The notes under the pieces: generated by a model
What the model was told of the DNA's origin: nothing
Databases searched by the model: none
What the model saw: only the letters and a program-made list of their open reading frames with translations
Assembly: GCF_030814695.1 (NCBI RefSeq)
Contig: NZ_JAUSVL010000001.1
Span: 1,648,227 to 1,712,226 of the forward strand
Direction of reading: 5' to 3'
DNA: 64,000 nt
Origin: Oligosphaera ethanolica
GTDB taxonomy: Bacteria > Verrucomicrobiota > Lentisphaeria > Oligosphaerales > Oligosphaeraceae
Part shown: positions 17,903 to 26,918 of the stretch, piece after piece
How the letters are laid out: each line of letters opens with the position of its first letter
How positions within the stretch are numbered: position 1 is the stretch's first letter
Translations under genes and position numbers: made by a program

Positions 17903-19650
17903 ACGCGGATGATCGGCAACCCCAATGGCAACGCCCCTACTGGCTGTTCTGCGCGGCGGCGACAGCGCTGTTTCTGCTTGGGGCGCTTCTGCGCAGCAAT
18001 CAGATCATGGGCCAGGACGAGATCAGCCACTACTACAAGCTCGTGGGGCTGCTCTATCACCAGGGCTACGTCGATCCCGCCGGGCTCATCACCTTCTCGC
18101 CCCACCTCTATCCACTGAGCGCCTGGGCACTGTGCGAAGCACTGGGGCGCTTCACGCCTTTCGTGCTGCGTCTGTGCGGCATCCTCTACTGGCTGGGGAC
18201 CATCGGCCTGCTCGCCTGGCTCTGCCGGCCGCGACATAACCTAGCCGGCGACACGCAAAGCATCTCGCCACTCTGGCGCGCGCTGCCGATTGTGTTGATC
18301 GCTTGCATGCCCATGGCGATGCAAGCGGCAGTAATCATAGAAATCGACCAGACTGCCCTGCCCTTTTTCACGCTGCTGCTCTGCTGCGCAGTGCGGTCAT
18401 ACGCAGACCGCCCCGGGTGGCGCCGCGCGGCGCTGACGGCGCTGGTCCTGGCGGCGGCGCTGTGGTGCCGGCTAAGCACGCCGCTGCTACTCCTGCCGCT
18501 GTTCATGGCCTACGCACTGCTGCTGCGCTGGCGCTGGCAACGCGTCGCCGGCCTGGCGCTGGCTTTGGTCGCCGGCTGGGCGATCTTCCACCTGAGCTGG
18601 CTGCTATACGGACGCCTGAGCGGCGTCAATGCCGCCGGCGTCTTCGACTACCTGCGGCGGTCCTTCGGCGAAACCACGGTCGGCGCCCGGGCTGCATCCC
18701 GTGGGCAACACAGCGTGCTGACCGCGCTCTATCTGTCCTTCTGGGGACTGAATCCCTACGTGCTGCTAGCGCTGGCATGGGCCCTGTGGCAACTCCTGCG
18801 GGAACTCTGGCGCAATCGCCGTCTGCGGACGGACGACCTTTTTCTGCTGGCGGGCCTGTGGTTGCTGGCGGGCTATGTCGTCGTCGGCGGCGCATTGTTC
18901 GGCTTCCCGAAATACCACTGCCCGGCGCTGCCATTGCTCGCGCTGGGGCTGATCATGACCGGCGGCAAGGCGTGGCAACGCGGTGAGGCGAGTGTCGCCG
19001 CCAGGCAATGGCCAACGCTGGCAGCCTGCGCGCTAGCGACATGCGTACTGGCGCTGGCAGCCATGGGCGACCCGCTGCATGTCCTACGTAGCGACCTGCG
19101 CATTGCGCAGGCCGTCGCCGAGCCACTGCGGCCCATGTTGTTCGAGCTGGCGCTGCGTCTGGCAGCGACCTACGGCGGCGCCGCACTAATCCTGGCATGG
19201 GCGTGGCGCTGGCAACGCGCGGCGCTGCTGCCGGCGCTCATCGCCACGGCATTGGGCATAAACACGGCTATGGTCATCCGGCAGGCCACGGCGCCCTACG
19301 CGACGGGGTATATCTACGGCGATTGCGGCGAGACGCTGATGGTCGCGGATATGATCAAAGACAACGGCTGGTCGGCACATGACGTGATTGTGCCCATCGA
19401 GGTATCGCAAGGCCTGCCGTGGGCCCCCGAGCTATACGTGGCGCCGCAAAATTGGGCCGAAAGCACCGCCATGGCGCAACGCATATCGACCGAGCAACCA
19501 GAGATGATCGCGGTGTCGCCACTGATCAACCCCGTCACGCAATTGCGCGTACTCGCCGAAGACCCGGCGCTGCAAATGGCCCTCGGCGACTACTGCCAAA
19601 GCCGCATCGGCGGGCGATACTGGCTATGGCTCCGCCGCTGCCCAAAATAG
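17899..19650 (+). CDS. GT-C (PMT/ArnT-like) polytopic membrane glycosyltransferase
   Basis: The start was set at ATG 17899, overlapping the previous stop (ATGA). The 583-residue protein has about ten hydrophobic segments. After the first one comes MGQDEISHYY (about 35-44), the acidic D-E motif found in the first periplasmic loop of GT39/GT83-type lipid-linked sugar transferases. A soluble C-terminal part starts at about 470. It probably adds a sugar from a polyprenyl donor to lipid A, core or protein on the periplasmic side. As last gene of the operon with gmhB and a GT4 enzyme, it points to envelope glycan synthesis. Confidence 0.8.
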   Translation: MNADDRQPQWQRPYWLFCAAATALFLLGALLRSNQIMGQDEISHYYKLVGLLYHQGYVDPAGLITFSPHLYPLSAWALCEALGRFTPFVLRLCGILYWLGTIGLLAWLCRPRHNLAGDTQSISPLWRALPIVLIACMPMAMQAAVIIEIDQTALPFFTLLLCCAVRSYADRPGWRRAALTALVLAAALWCRLSTPLLLLPLFMAYALLLRWRWQRVAGLALALVAGWAIFHLSWLLYGRLSGVNAAGVFDYLRRSFGETTVGARAASRGQHSVLTALYLSFWGLNPYVLLALAWALWQLLRELWRNRRLRTDDLFLLAGLWLLAGYVVVGGALFGFPKYHCPALPLLALGLIMTGGKAWQRGEASVAARQWPTLAACALATCVLALAAMGDPLHVLRSDLRIAQAVAEPLRPMLFELALRLAATYGGAALILAWAWRWQRAALLPALIATALGINTAMVIRQATAPYATGYIYGDCGETLMVADMIKDNGWSAHDVIVPIEVSQGLPWAPELYVAPQNWAESTAMAQRISTEQPEMIAVSPLINPVTQLRVLAEDPALQMALGDYCQSRIGGRYWLWLRRCPK

Positions 19651-19953
19651 GGCGGGGGGCTCTGCGGGGGGAGGGGCGGTTTCTGCGGGGGGAGGGGAAG
19701 GGCTGTCAGCCCTTCCCCTCCCCCCGCGCCCCCCTCTCTATCCCATCTCAGGCGGCGTGTCTTGCCGCTGCGCGGCAAGACACGCCGCCGATAGGTAGGA
19801 GCGAGAGCACGAAGGTGTGGTCTCACGCGAAAGCCAGAAACCCGGCGTTCCGTGGCCGCACGCTTGCGTGCGGCGAGCGAGAAGACGCATGTAGGCCGGC
19901 GTTCCGTGGCCGCACGCTTGCGTGCGGCATTAGAAAGGCGCTATGCCGCGTGC
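19651..19953. repeat. Terminator-type element and large palindromes between convergent genes (families R8 and others)
   Basis: After the GT-C gene come a G-rich run and the hairpin GGGGAAGGGCTG/CAGCCCTTCCCC (about 19693-19717), then the tail CTCTCTATCCCATCTC. The perfect 18-bp palindrome GGCGGCGTGTCTTGCCGC with a 3-nt TGC loop lies at 19751-19789. Two copies of GGCGTTCCGTGGCCGCACGC, each containing the hairpin GCCGCACGCTTGCGTGCGGC, lie at about 19848 and 19897. This separates two convergent genes and probably terminates both. It is non-coding. Confidence 0.65.
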
Positions 19954-22572
19954 TCAGTCTTTTTCGAAGAGGTACCAGACGGTCTCGTGTTCAGGGGCGC
20001 TGTTGAGGGCGTTGCCCTGCATGGGCACTTTCGCCATAACCTGGCCCTTGCCGCTGAGGGTACTCGCGCGCCAGCCGCTGCCGGGGAGGGTAATGGTCAG
20101 GGGCACGGGCTCAGCCATGGTCGGGCCTTCGCTCCACTTGGGTCCGATGGTCGTGCGCTTTTCATCCCACTGCTGGTATTTATTTTCGACGCGGGACACG
20201 GCGGTAAGCAGCACCCGCCGGGATGCGGCGATGGGCTTTTCGTCCAAGGCGACCAGCGCGATATTCGCGTAATTGCGGTGGGTGCCGGTCTTGACGCTCA
20301 GGGCGACATCGCCGATGGTGAAATCCCGCCCGCCGACATAGCCGATGAGCAGTCGCGCGGCCGGCGCGTTCACCTGCAGGAATTCCTCGCCGTCGTTACG
20401 GCGGTCGAAGAGAATCTCGCCCGTGTCACTAACGATGTGCGACGCGTCCTTGCCGCTGCTGCCGACGATGCTGCTTTCGGCCGCGCCTTCCACCAGGCGG
20501 CTGCTGACGCGGCGGCGCCAAACATCGGAGTTCTCGCCTGCGAGCCGACCGAAAATCCGTTTCAGGTCATACCACGGATTGGCGATAAACTCGCCGGCCA
20601 GTTCGGCGTCGGCCCAGCGCAATTCGAGCGGCTCTTTGGCTTCCTTGACCAGCCCCTGGCGGTAAAGCAGTGCCATGGCGGGCACGAAGGCCATCTGGCC
20701 GGCATGGCCGGTGGTGGCGTAGTGGCTGCGGATGCGGTCGTGGCCGTGCTTGTTGTCCTGAAAATTATACCACGAGTACTCGGCGAAGCCCGACCAGCCC
20801 TGGTAAGCCGCCATCAACGCCAGCAACGGGAAGTTCTCCGACGCGTGGTCATTGGGTGGATTGACGTCGAACTCGGTCATCACAAAGGGCATGCCCGGCA
20901 CCCGCCAGAGTGCGGCATTTTCAAATCTGCCAAAGGCCTTGGCGACCAGCGACTCGTTGTGCACGCGATGGATGCGCCGGCCCTGTTCGTCGGTGGCGAC
21001 AGACGGATGACAGGGGTAGTTGTGCATATCAATGAGATCGCTGTGGCGGCTCTCCCGCAGGTAGCCCGCTAGGCCGCCGTAGCTGGCCTGGCTACAATGG
21101 ACCATGCCCGGGTAGCCGAGTTCGTCCTTGAGCACTCGGCGCATGGTCTGGACGTATTCGCCCTCGGCGTCAATAAGAAACGTGAGAAAGTCGAGGGTAC
21201 GCGGCACGCAGGCGCTGTCGCCAACCAGCGGCACATTGGCCGCTTCGAGAGTCTCGCCATCATACAGGCCTTTGACAGCGTAGGTGCCTTCGCGCAGCGA
21301 TACGTCGGCAATCTCAAAAGTCGCCAGCTGGTTATTGGCGGAGAAATTCAGGCGGAGGGGAATGGCGTCGGGATTGTCGATGGTGCTATTCAGGCTGTAT
21401 TCGCGCCAGGTGTTGCCGATGAGAAAGGTGGCGCTGCCGCCGGCGTCCTTCCACGGATCGCGTTGCATCATCATACGAATGGCGAGTTTTTTGGGCGTGG
21501 CGTCAGTGCAGCGGGCCTTGAAGGTCAGTGCGTACTTCTTGCCATGCTCCACCGGGAGGTTGCTGTTGTAGAACTGCAGATGCCAGTCGGCGCCGCCCTG
21601 CTTGGTGACCGTCCAGCGCAGGTAGCGGTCCAACTCGGCGTCTTCGACGACTGCGGCCGTGGCCTCGCCGGGCTTGACGTGTTCAAAATGCCAGACGTCA
21701 GTGCCCTGGCTGAAATCGCCATTGGGGAGGAGTGCGGGGCCGAGCTCGCCTTGAGTTTCGCTGTTCCATGCCTGGCGCAGCTTGTCAGTCGTGCCGTATT
21801 TCTTGACGAGCCAATGGTTCCAGCGTTCCTGGATGGGCTTGCTGAATTCCTCCGGCAGAGCGGCCAGGCGGGTCCAGATGGAAAACACCGTGTTTTCGTT
21901 GTTGATTTCGATGATGGCGATGGCCGGGTCTTCCGCATAGGTCAAGCCGGTGTAGGGATTGCGGTGGCCAATGAGGTCGCGCGCATAGCGCTTCTGCGAC
22001 TCAATGTAGGGCTCGTGGATGAAGTCAATGCCCTTGCCGAAGCGGTGCGTGCCCTCGGGCATATTCGGGTAGGGCCGGCACACGTGCAGATTGATATCGA
22101 CGTAAATGCCATTTTCCTTCAGGTTGGCGATCAGCCAGTCGAACTGATCGAGCTTCTCGGGATTGAGCGTCTGCATATCGGCATTAAGAATGCCCGCCGG
22201 CGCCTTGGCAAAATCAAAATAATGCAGGCGGATGAAGTTGATGCCGAACTGCTTCAGACGGCGGGCGACCTGCGGCGCGTCCTCTTTCGGCGGCATGGGA
22301 TGATAGTCGCAGATGTTTGTGCCGTAGAGCCGCACAGTCTGACCGCGACCGTCTACCACGCGCTCGCCATCAGCCCGCAAATAACCATGAGCCCCAGCCG
22401 GCTGGGGATTGAGATGGGACAGATCAATGGGCGTGCCGGCCGTCTCGTCGTCAGCCACATCCGTGATGACAAACGTGAACCAGCTGTCGCGATAGGCATC
22501 CTGAGCAGAAGCCAGACAGCCAAGAAGAGTGGCGAGAAGAAACGCGCAACGGGCAAAACGCCAGTGGATCAT
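19954..22572 (-). CDS. Secreted glycoside hydrolase, clan GH-A type
   Basis: The start was placed at 22572, after GAGGTGCATA. MIHWRFARCAFLLATLLGCLASAQ is a signal peptide. In the 872-residue protein a TIM-barrel region begins at about 75 (VRLYGTNICDYHP, FIRLHYFDF). IIEINNENTVFS (about 220) places the acid/base Glu after Asn, as in clan GH-A, and FVMTEFDVNPPNDH (about 560) supplies the likely nucleophile Glu. Between them lies a CBM-like insert (LPNGDFSQGTDVWHFEHV, about 290-440). It is GH5/GH42-like but I do not assign a family. It would act on an extracellular or periplasmic polysaccharide. A LacI-type operator lies 27 bp upstream. Confidence 0.82.
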   Translation of the reverse strand: MIHWRFARCAFLLATLLGCLASAQDAYRDSWFTFVITDVADDETAGTPIDLSHLNPQPAGAHGYLRADGERVVDGRGQTVRLYGTNICDYHPMPPKEDAPQVARRLKQFGINFIRLHYFDFAKAPAGILNADMQTLNPEKLDQFDWLIANLKENGIYVDINLHVCRPYPNMPEGTHRFGKGIDFIHEPYIESQKRYARDLIGHRNPYTGLTYAEDPAIAIIEINNENTVFSIWTRLAALPEEFSKPIQERWNHWLVKKYGTTDKLRQAWNSETQGELGPALLPNGDFSQGTDVWHFEHVKPGEATAAVVEDAELDRYLRWTVTKQGGADWHLQFYNSNLPVEHGKKYALTFKARCTDATPKKLAIRMMMQRDPWKDAGGSATFLIGNTWREYSLNSTIDNPDAIPLRLNFSANNQLATFEIADVSLREGTYAVKGLYDGETLEAANVPLVGDSACVPRTLDFLTFLIDAEGEYVQTMRRVLKDELGYPGMVHCSQASYGGLAGYLRESRHSDLIDMHNYPCHPSVATDEQGRRIHRVHNESLVAKAFGRFENAALWRVPGMPFVMTEFDVNPPNDHASENFPLLALMAAYQGWSGFAEYSWYNFQDNKHGHDRIRSHYATTGHAGQMAFVPAMALLYRQGLVKEAKEPLELRWADAELAGEFIANPWYDLKRIFGRLAGENSDVWRRRVSSRLVEGAAESSIVGSSGKDASHIVSDTGEILFDRRNDGEEFLQVNAPAARLLIGYVGGRDFTIGDVALSVKTGTHRNYANIALVALDEKPIAASRRVLLTAVSRVENKYQQWDEKRTTIGPKWSEGPTMAEPVPLTITLPGSGWRASTLSGKGQVMAKVPMQGNALNSAPEHETVWYLFEKD

Positions 22573-22598
22573 TATGCACCTCAACTGAAAAAGGAAAT

Positions 22599-22611
22599 CG
22601 AAACGGTTTCG
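22599..22611 (-). promoter_or_regulatory. Putative LacI-family operator before the GH gene
   Basis: CGAAACGGTTTCG is an inverted repeat with 6-bp arms around one central base, centred 33 bp before the hydrolase start. The AAAC...GTTT core matches the pattern of LacI/GalR-family operators. Sugar-responsive repression is likely, but no LacI regulator is encoded in the window. Confidence 0.5.
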
Positions 22612-23094
22612 GGACGAAATAGCAAGCAGAAACTGTAAGCGCGCAGTACCGCAATGTCAATGGCGAAAGTAATACGCGCAGGATGAGATTACGCCCCGTG
22701 GTAATCGCTCAGCCATCAATTCCGTGTGGTCCCCAGCTCGAGCAACCCCCGTTTCGCGCGCGCGACTTTATAGGATGGGGGCCCCCTTCGGTGGGGGGGC
22801 TGATTTCAAGAACCGCAGGAAAAATAGCCAAAAATTCGCCCTCTGACAAGCAAAAAAACACTGAATAACAGCAAATTGTGGGTCAAGATGATTTCAGCTG
22901 CCTTGTTCGTGTGATTTGGGTATTCATCGTTGTGAGTTCCGACGAGCCGATCTCGGCGCTTTGCTGCCCACTTCTTCGCAGCTGTGAGCGAAAAGCCGCC
23001 ATCGTCATGTCCCACTCGGATGTAAGTGGGCGGCGCCGGCGAAAACGGCGTAACAATGGCTCCTATGAAACCGATGCTCTGCATTTAACGGTAT
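22612..23094. other. Intergenic region without a supported gene
   Basis: This presumably holds the promoter of the minus-strand hydrolase near 22620-22660. At 22776-22800 there is a GC hairpin of the type GGCCCCC-TTCGGT-GGGGGGC. No open frame here has a convincing start or protein-like composition. Repeat R4 begins at its right edge. Confidence 0.6.
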
Positions 23095-23689
23095 CCATGG
23101 CACTTGTTGTTTCAACCAAGCAGCCTTTTCTCGTCGTGCATTTCCGCCGCGAAGCGGCAGAAGCGCTGAAAGCGCGAAATATGATAGCCCAGGGCAAGCG
23201 GCGCCGAAGGCGCGCGCCGCCCTGGGTAGCGCGCCATATTGGTCCGTGTTCCTCAGCCTCTTTGACTTCAGTCGGCGAAGCTGACTGGAGCCAAAGAGGC
23301 AATGGAACTCATTGATTGCTGCGACAATTTTGCGCTGTGACCCTTCGTCGCAGGTCTTTTAGGCCGCCCCTTCAGGGCTCTTTTGGGATGGGGCACCTTA
23401 CCCAGGGCGACGCGCCCTGCGGGCGCTTGCCCTGGGCTATCTTAGGGCGCACCTTCGGTGCTCAAAACCTCGGCGAATGATCTTGTGCATGGTTACCAAT
23501 CAACTCATCGCCGGCGCTTCCCGCATGCTAGGTGAAGAGCATTGCCCCTATGAAATCCGCGGCCTGGTTAGCCACCCATGGGTAATGGCTGGGCGGCGAC
23601 TGGCCGTGGGTTTCCGGCAACTTGTCCCCGGTGTTTTCCCCACCGGGGTGGTTACTCCTATGAAACCGCTGCTCGTCATTTAACGGTAT
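23095..23689. repeat. 595-bp composite repeat, copy 1 (family R4)
   Basis: The unit starts at CCATGGCACTTGTTGTTTC and repeats almost identically 595 bp later, from 23690. It consists of the mini-hairpin block also found at 6531, a linker (GACCCTTCGTCGCAGGTC), a second hairpin block (GGGCTCTTTTGGGATGGGGC, GCGCCCTGCGGGCGC), and the end CCCCGGTGTTTTCCCCACCG. Short translations repeat with it but look non-coding. This copy keeps the empty IS110 target CCGCCCCTTCAGGGC at about 23362. Confidence 0.85.
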
Positions 23690-24219
23690 CCATGGCACTT
23701 GTTGTTTCAACCAAGCAGCCTTTTCTCGTCGTGCATTTCCGCCGCGAAGCGGCAGAAGCGCTGAAAGCGCGAAACATACCAGCCCAGGGCAAGCGGCGCC
23801 GAAGGCGCGCGCCGCCCTGGGTAGCGCGCCATATTGGTCCGTGTTCCTCGGCCTCTTTGGCTTCTGTCGGCGAAGCTGACTGAAGCCAAAGAGGCAATGG
23901 AACTCATTGATTGCGGCGGCAATTTTGCGCTGTGACCCTTCGTCGCAGGTCTTTTAGGCCGCCCCTTGTATAGTGGCGTCATTGACACCTGTGTGTCGAT
24001 AGCCACTGCGATTTTCCCCGTAATTCTCTTGGGAGAACCAAGTAACAAGGAGCGGCAAATGGCTACGTATAAGTATCAAAGAGGTTATCCACGAGGCGCC
24101 CTATGCATAGTCTCTATGCGTCCTGAAGGTTGTGGTACCTCTTTCTTTTTTCCGGTGTATGTTGTCTTCTCTTCTCTTCTCTTCTCTTCTGTTCCGCCTT
24201 TGGAGTCGTGTTATCAGGC

Positions 24220-24400
24220 GCTTTTTTGTGTTTCGCACACAAAAAAGCACGGCCGTGCCTGCCTGTGGCCCATGAGTAACTATTCAGTTCCTCAGCCTGA
24301 AGATTAGGCGGCACGACCGTTACCGTGCAGTGCAATAATGGCCGTATTCACCATCTTTGGGGAAACTCCCCGCATAGACAAGGTTGGCCTTGCACGCACA
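24220..24400 (+). ncRNA. Putative bridge RNA of the IS110 element
   Basis: The 5' stem-loop is 24220-24231 with 24237-24248 (GCTTTTTTGTG type). The first bulged arm has basal stem ACGGCCGTGCC (24249-24259) with GGCACGACCGT (24310-24320) and an apical hairpin at 24273-24294. Its right strand holds CCTGAAG (24296-24302), the exact complement of the target CT-TCAGG. The second arm has basal stem GTGC-A-GTGCAA...GGCC (24325-24343) with GGCC-TTGCAC-GCAC (24386-24399) and apical hairpin GGGG-AAACT-CCCC. Its left strand has ACCATCT (24350-24356), identical to the donor left end plus core. Its right strand has ATAGACAAG, 7 of 9 to the complement of CT-TGTATAG. The left target guide is weak. Confidence 0.75.
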
Positions 24401-24436
24401 CTTCCAACACTATAGCAGCAAGCGGAGAAGTAAGCC

Positions 24437-25573
24437 ATGCTTAGCGAACATATAATCTGGGTCGGTCTTGATGTCGGCAAAAAAGATACCGTCTGCGCCA
24501 TAGACTGGCTTGACGATAACCAGGAATTGAACAGGAACAAGGGGTTGACCTCCCTGGCGGTCAAGCACATCACCAACACGCGTGAAGGCGTGAAAGATTT
24601 CTTCACCTGGTTGAAGGCGAATCGAAAGCATATTGAGGAACGGTTGCATCCGCAGCGCAAGGTTGTGTACCGGCTGGTGATGGAATCGACGGGATGTTAT
24701 TCATACCGTCTGATCAAACAGTTAAAGGCGGCGAAGCCCGATAGTTATATTGCGCTCATCAATCCAGCCAAAGTGCCTGCCTTCAAGAAGTTCAACGATA
24801 TCGAAAGCAAGACGGACAAGCTGGACGCCCAATGCCTGGCGAGGTTGGGTACCACGCAAAAGCCGGACGCCATGTATGAAATGCCGGCAGACTACGCGGG
24901 GCTCAAGCGTTTAACCAGAATGAATGCCAGTTTGACCAAAATAAGCACGATACTCAAGAATCAGCTGACGAACCTGGATGATCCGGGCGAACGTCAGATC
25001 TTTCAAAATCTTTTGAAGAGCGTGGAAGAACAACTGGACTGTCTCGTGGTGAAAATAAGGGAATACCTGCGGAGCCACGCCGCCCTGCAGGAACGCGTCA
25101 CCAAGCTGGATTCGATTCCCGGGATAGGAATGATCATAGCGGCTACTCTCATCGCCGAATACGGGCCGGAAGACCGTTTCCAAAACATCCGGCAGGTCGT
25201 GAGCTTTGCCGGCATGAACCCGAAGAACAAGTGTTCCGGCACGTCTGTGAAATCCACCCGCTTGTCCAAGCAAGGAGCGCCGGTCATTAGGCAGATGCTC
25301 TACATGGCCACCCTCACCGCCCAGGCGAGAATACCCATCTTGGATGCATTGTCCAAGCGTTTGACGAATCTTACCCCCATGCAGAAGCGCTGCGCCGTCA
25401 TGCGCAAGTTGCTGATGATCTGCTGGTCGGTGCTATGCGGCACGGAAAATTACATGGAGTATCAGCCTTCAAGCAAGAAGTTGGTTCCCTATGAAGCACC
25501 GGCAGCAACCAAACGTCGGATTAAGCGGGAAAGAAAAAAAAGGAGTTTTTCACCCGAAAATGACGCTGATTGA
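24437..25573 (+). CDS. IS110-family bridge-RNA-type recombinase (transposase)
   Basis: The 378-residue protein begins MLSEHIIWVGLDVGKKDTV, the first acidic residue of the RuvC-like DEDD domain. VMESTGCYS (about 79) and SKTDKLDAQCLA (about 116) supply the remaining acidic residues. A helical linker follows, then the Transposase_20 domain with SIPGIGMIIAATLIAEYG (about 229-246), FAGMNPKNKCSGTS and RLSKQGAPVIRQMLYM (about 274-289), which holds the candidate catalytic serine. The lysine/arginine-rich tail has AERKKRS-like composition. GGAGAAG precedes the start. Everything needed for activity seems present. Confidence 0.94.
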   Translation: MLSEHIIWVGLDVGKKDTVCAIDWLDDNQELNRNKGLTSLAVKHITNTREGVKDFFTWLKANRKHIEERLHPQRKVVYRLVMESTGCYSYRLIKQLKAAKPDSYIALINPAKVPAFKKFNDIESKTDKLDAQCLARLGTTQKPDAMYEMPADYAGLKRLTRMNASLTKISTILKNQLTNLDDPGERQIFQNLLKSVEEQLDCLVVKIREYLRSHAALQERVTKLDSIPGIGMIIAATLIAEYGPEDRFQNIRQVVSFAGMNPKNKCSGTSVKSTRLSKQGAPVIRQMLYMATLTAQARIPILDALSKRLTNLTPMQKRCAVMRKLLMICWSVLCGTENYMEYQPSSKKLVPYEAPAATKRRIKRERKKRSFSPENDAD

Positions 25574-26016
25574 GTTGACAAAAGCATACCATCTTCAGGG
25601 CTCTTTTGGGATGGGGCACCTTACCCAGGGCGACGCGCCCTGCGGGCGCTTGCCCTGGGCTATCTTAGGGCGCGCCTTCGGTGCTCAAAACCTCGGCGAA
25701 TGATCTTGTGCATGGTTACCAAACAACTCATCGCCGGCGCTTGCCGCATGCTATGTGAAGAGCATTGCCCCTATGAAATCCGCGGCCTGGTTAGCCACCC
25801 ATGGGTAATGGCTGGGCGGCGACTGGCCGTGGGTTTCCGGCAACTTGTCCCCGGTGTTTTCCCCACCGGGGTGGTTACTGACCGATTACGATCGATTGTA
25901 GTCGGCCCGTGGTGCTCAATTCAACATATGGGCGTTGATTTCCGCTGTTGCCGTAATACACTCTTTGTATTCATGGCGTAGGCACGCGTGATTCATCCTT
26001 CAACGGAGGCTTGGCG

Positions 26017-26898
26017 ATGGCGGTCATTGACGCACACAACCACCCAGACTGGCACGGCCACGACCTGGAGCGTTTTTTGGCGAACATGGACGCCAATGGC
26101 ATTGATCGTTGCTGGTTGTTGAGTTGGGAATGTCCGGCGCACGAATACAGTCCGCATTATCAGCAGGTGCTGCCGGCGGCACTGCTGGGCAGCACGACAG
26201 GGCCGGTTCCCTTTACGCGTTGCCTGAGCTATGTCGAGCGCTGCCCGGAGCGCTTTGTGCTGGGCTATTGTCCCGACCCCCGGCGACCAGACGCCTGCGC
26301 GGCCCTGCGCGCCGCGCACGACATCTACGGCGCGCGAGTCTGCGGCGAACTCAAATGCCGCATGCTCTACGACAATCCCGACGCGCTGCTACTGTTCCGC
26401 TGCGCGGGCGACCTGGGCATGCCGGTGACCTTCCACCTCGAATACAATCGCCGACAGAGCCACGGCGACCCGTGGACCGAATGGTGGGGCGGCGGCATCG
26501 ACAACATTGAGCGCGTCCTGCAAGCCTGCCCGAATACCAATTTCCTCGGCCACGCACCGGGTTTCTGGCTGCATATCTCCAATGACGATCTCTATCAGCG
26601 CGTCAACTACCCACCGGCCGACGCACCGGTGGTGCCTGGCGGGCGTCTTGAGCTGCTCATGCGCAAGTACTCCAATCTCCACTGCGACATATCCGCCGGC
26701 TCGGGCTTTCTCGCCCTCAACCGCGACCACGATTACACCCGGCGCTTTTTGGCGGAATTTCAGGACCGCGTGCTCTTCGCCAGAGACTACTTCGATTCCC
26801 GGCACGCCGACCTCATCCGAACGCTGGCACTGCCCGCTGCCGTCAGCGCCAAGATTCTTGGCGGCAATGCCGAACGGCTACTTGCAGATACGCATTGA
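26017..26898 (+). CDS. Amidohydrolase-family (TIM-barrel metal hydrolase) protein
   Basis: ATG 26017 was chosen because GGAGG lies 7 nt upstream; a TTG six bases earlier is less likely. The 293 residues fit the amidohydro_2 family: IDAHNHPDW (4-12) gives the first H-x-H, VTFHLEY (about 137) the next His, FLGHAPGFW (about 173) another, and LFARDYFDSRH (about 250) the late Asp. The family includes decarboxylases and lactonases. It is about 30% similar by eye to the product of the gene at 30014, with which it shared an operon before an IS arrived. The substrate is unknown. Confidence 0.8.
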   Translation: MAVIDAHNHPDWHGHDLERFLANMDANGIDRCWLLSWECPAHEYSPHYQQVLPAALLGSTTGPVPFTRCLSYVERCPERFVLGYCPDPRRPDACAALRAAHDIYGARVCGELKCRMLYDNPDALLLFRCAGDLGMPVTFHLEYNRRQSHGDPWTEWWGGGIDNIERVLQACPNTNFLGHAPGFWLHISNDDLYQRVNYPPADAPVVPGGRLELLMRKYSNLHCDISAGSGFLALNRDHDYTRRFLAEFQDRVLFARDYFDSRHADLIRTLALPAAVSAKILGGNAERLLADTH

Positions 26899-26918
26899 TC
26901 AGAGGAGGGAAATCAGCC

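Larger units (their letters stand above)
23965..25594 (+). mobile_element. IS110-family element with CT core
   Basis: Comparison with the empty site in copy 1 defines the junctions. The left side is CCGCCC-CT-TGTATAGTGG and the right side is GCATACCAT-CT-TCAGGG, so a CT dinucleotide (23965-23966 and 25593-25594) flanks the element. There are no terminal inverted repeats and no ordinary target duplication, as expected for IS110. Joined as a circle the ends read ACCAT-CT-TGTAT. From memory, the donor of E. coli IS621 also has CT followed by TGTAT. About 470 bp precede the recombinase gene and only ~20 bp follow it, the layout of IS110-group elements. Confidence 0.92.
23690..25880. repeat. 595-bp composite repeat, copy 2, split by the IS110 element
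   Basis: Bases 23690-23964 match the first half of copy 1 and 25595-25879 match its second half. Joining them restores the 595-bp unit without gain or loss except for the CT core at the IS junction. Similarity stops at GGTTACT, where this copy continues into GACCGATTACG. Confidence 0.87.

Noticed and set aside
21097..22638. 513-codon plus-strand frame opposite the GH gene
   Set aside because: The minus-strand frame carries signal peptide, TIM-barrel and catalytic motifs; the plus frame is its mirror.
23578..23883. Short frames repeated in both copies of R4 (for example ...VVSTKQPFLVVHFRREAAEAL...)
   Set aside because: They recur only because the DNA repeats, have no ribosome-binding sites, and are broken in the copies at 6531 and 53202.
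24166..24192. TCTTC microsatellite upstream of the IS110 gene as a regulatory or phase-variable tract
   Set aside because: It lies outside the recombinase frame and before the predicted RNA; only five units, with no evidence of function.
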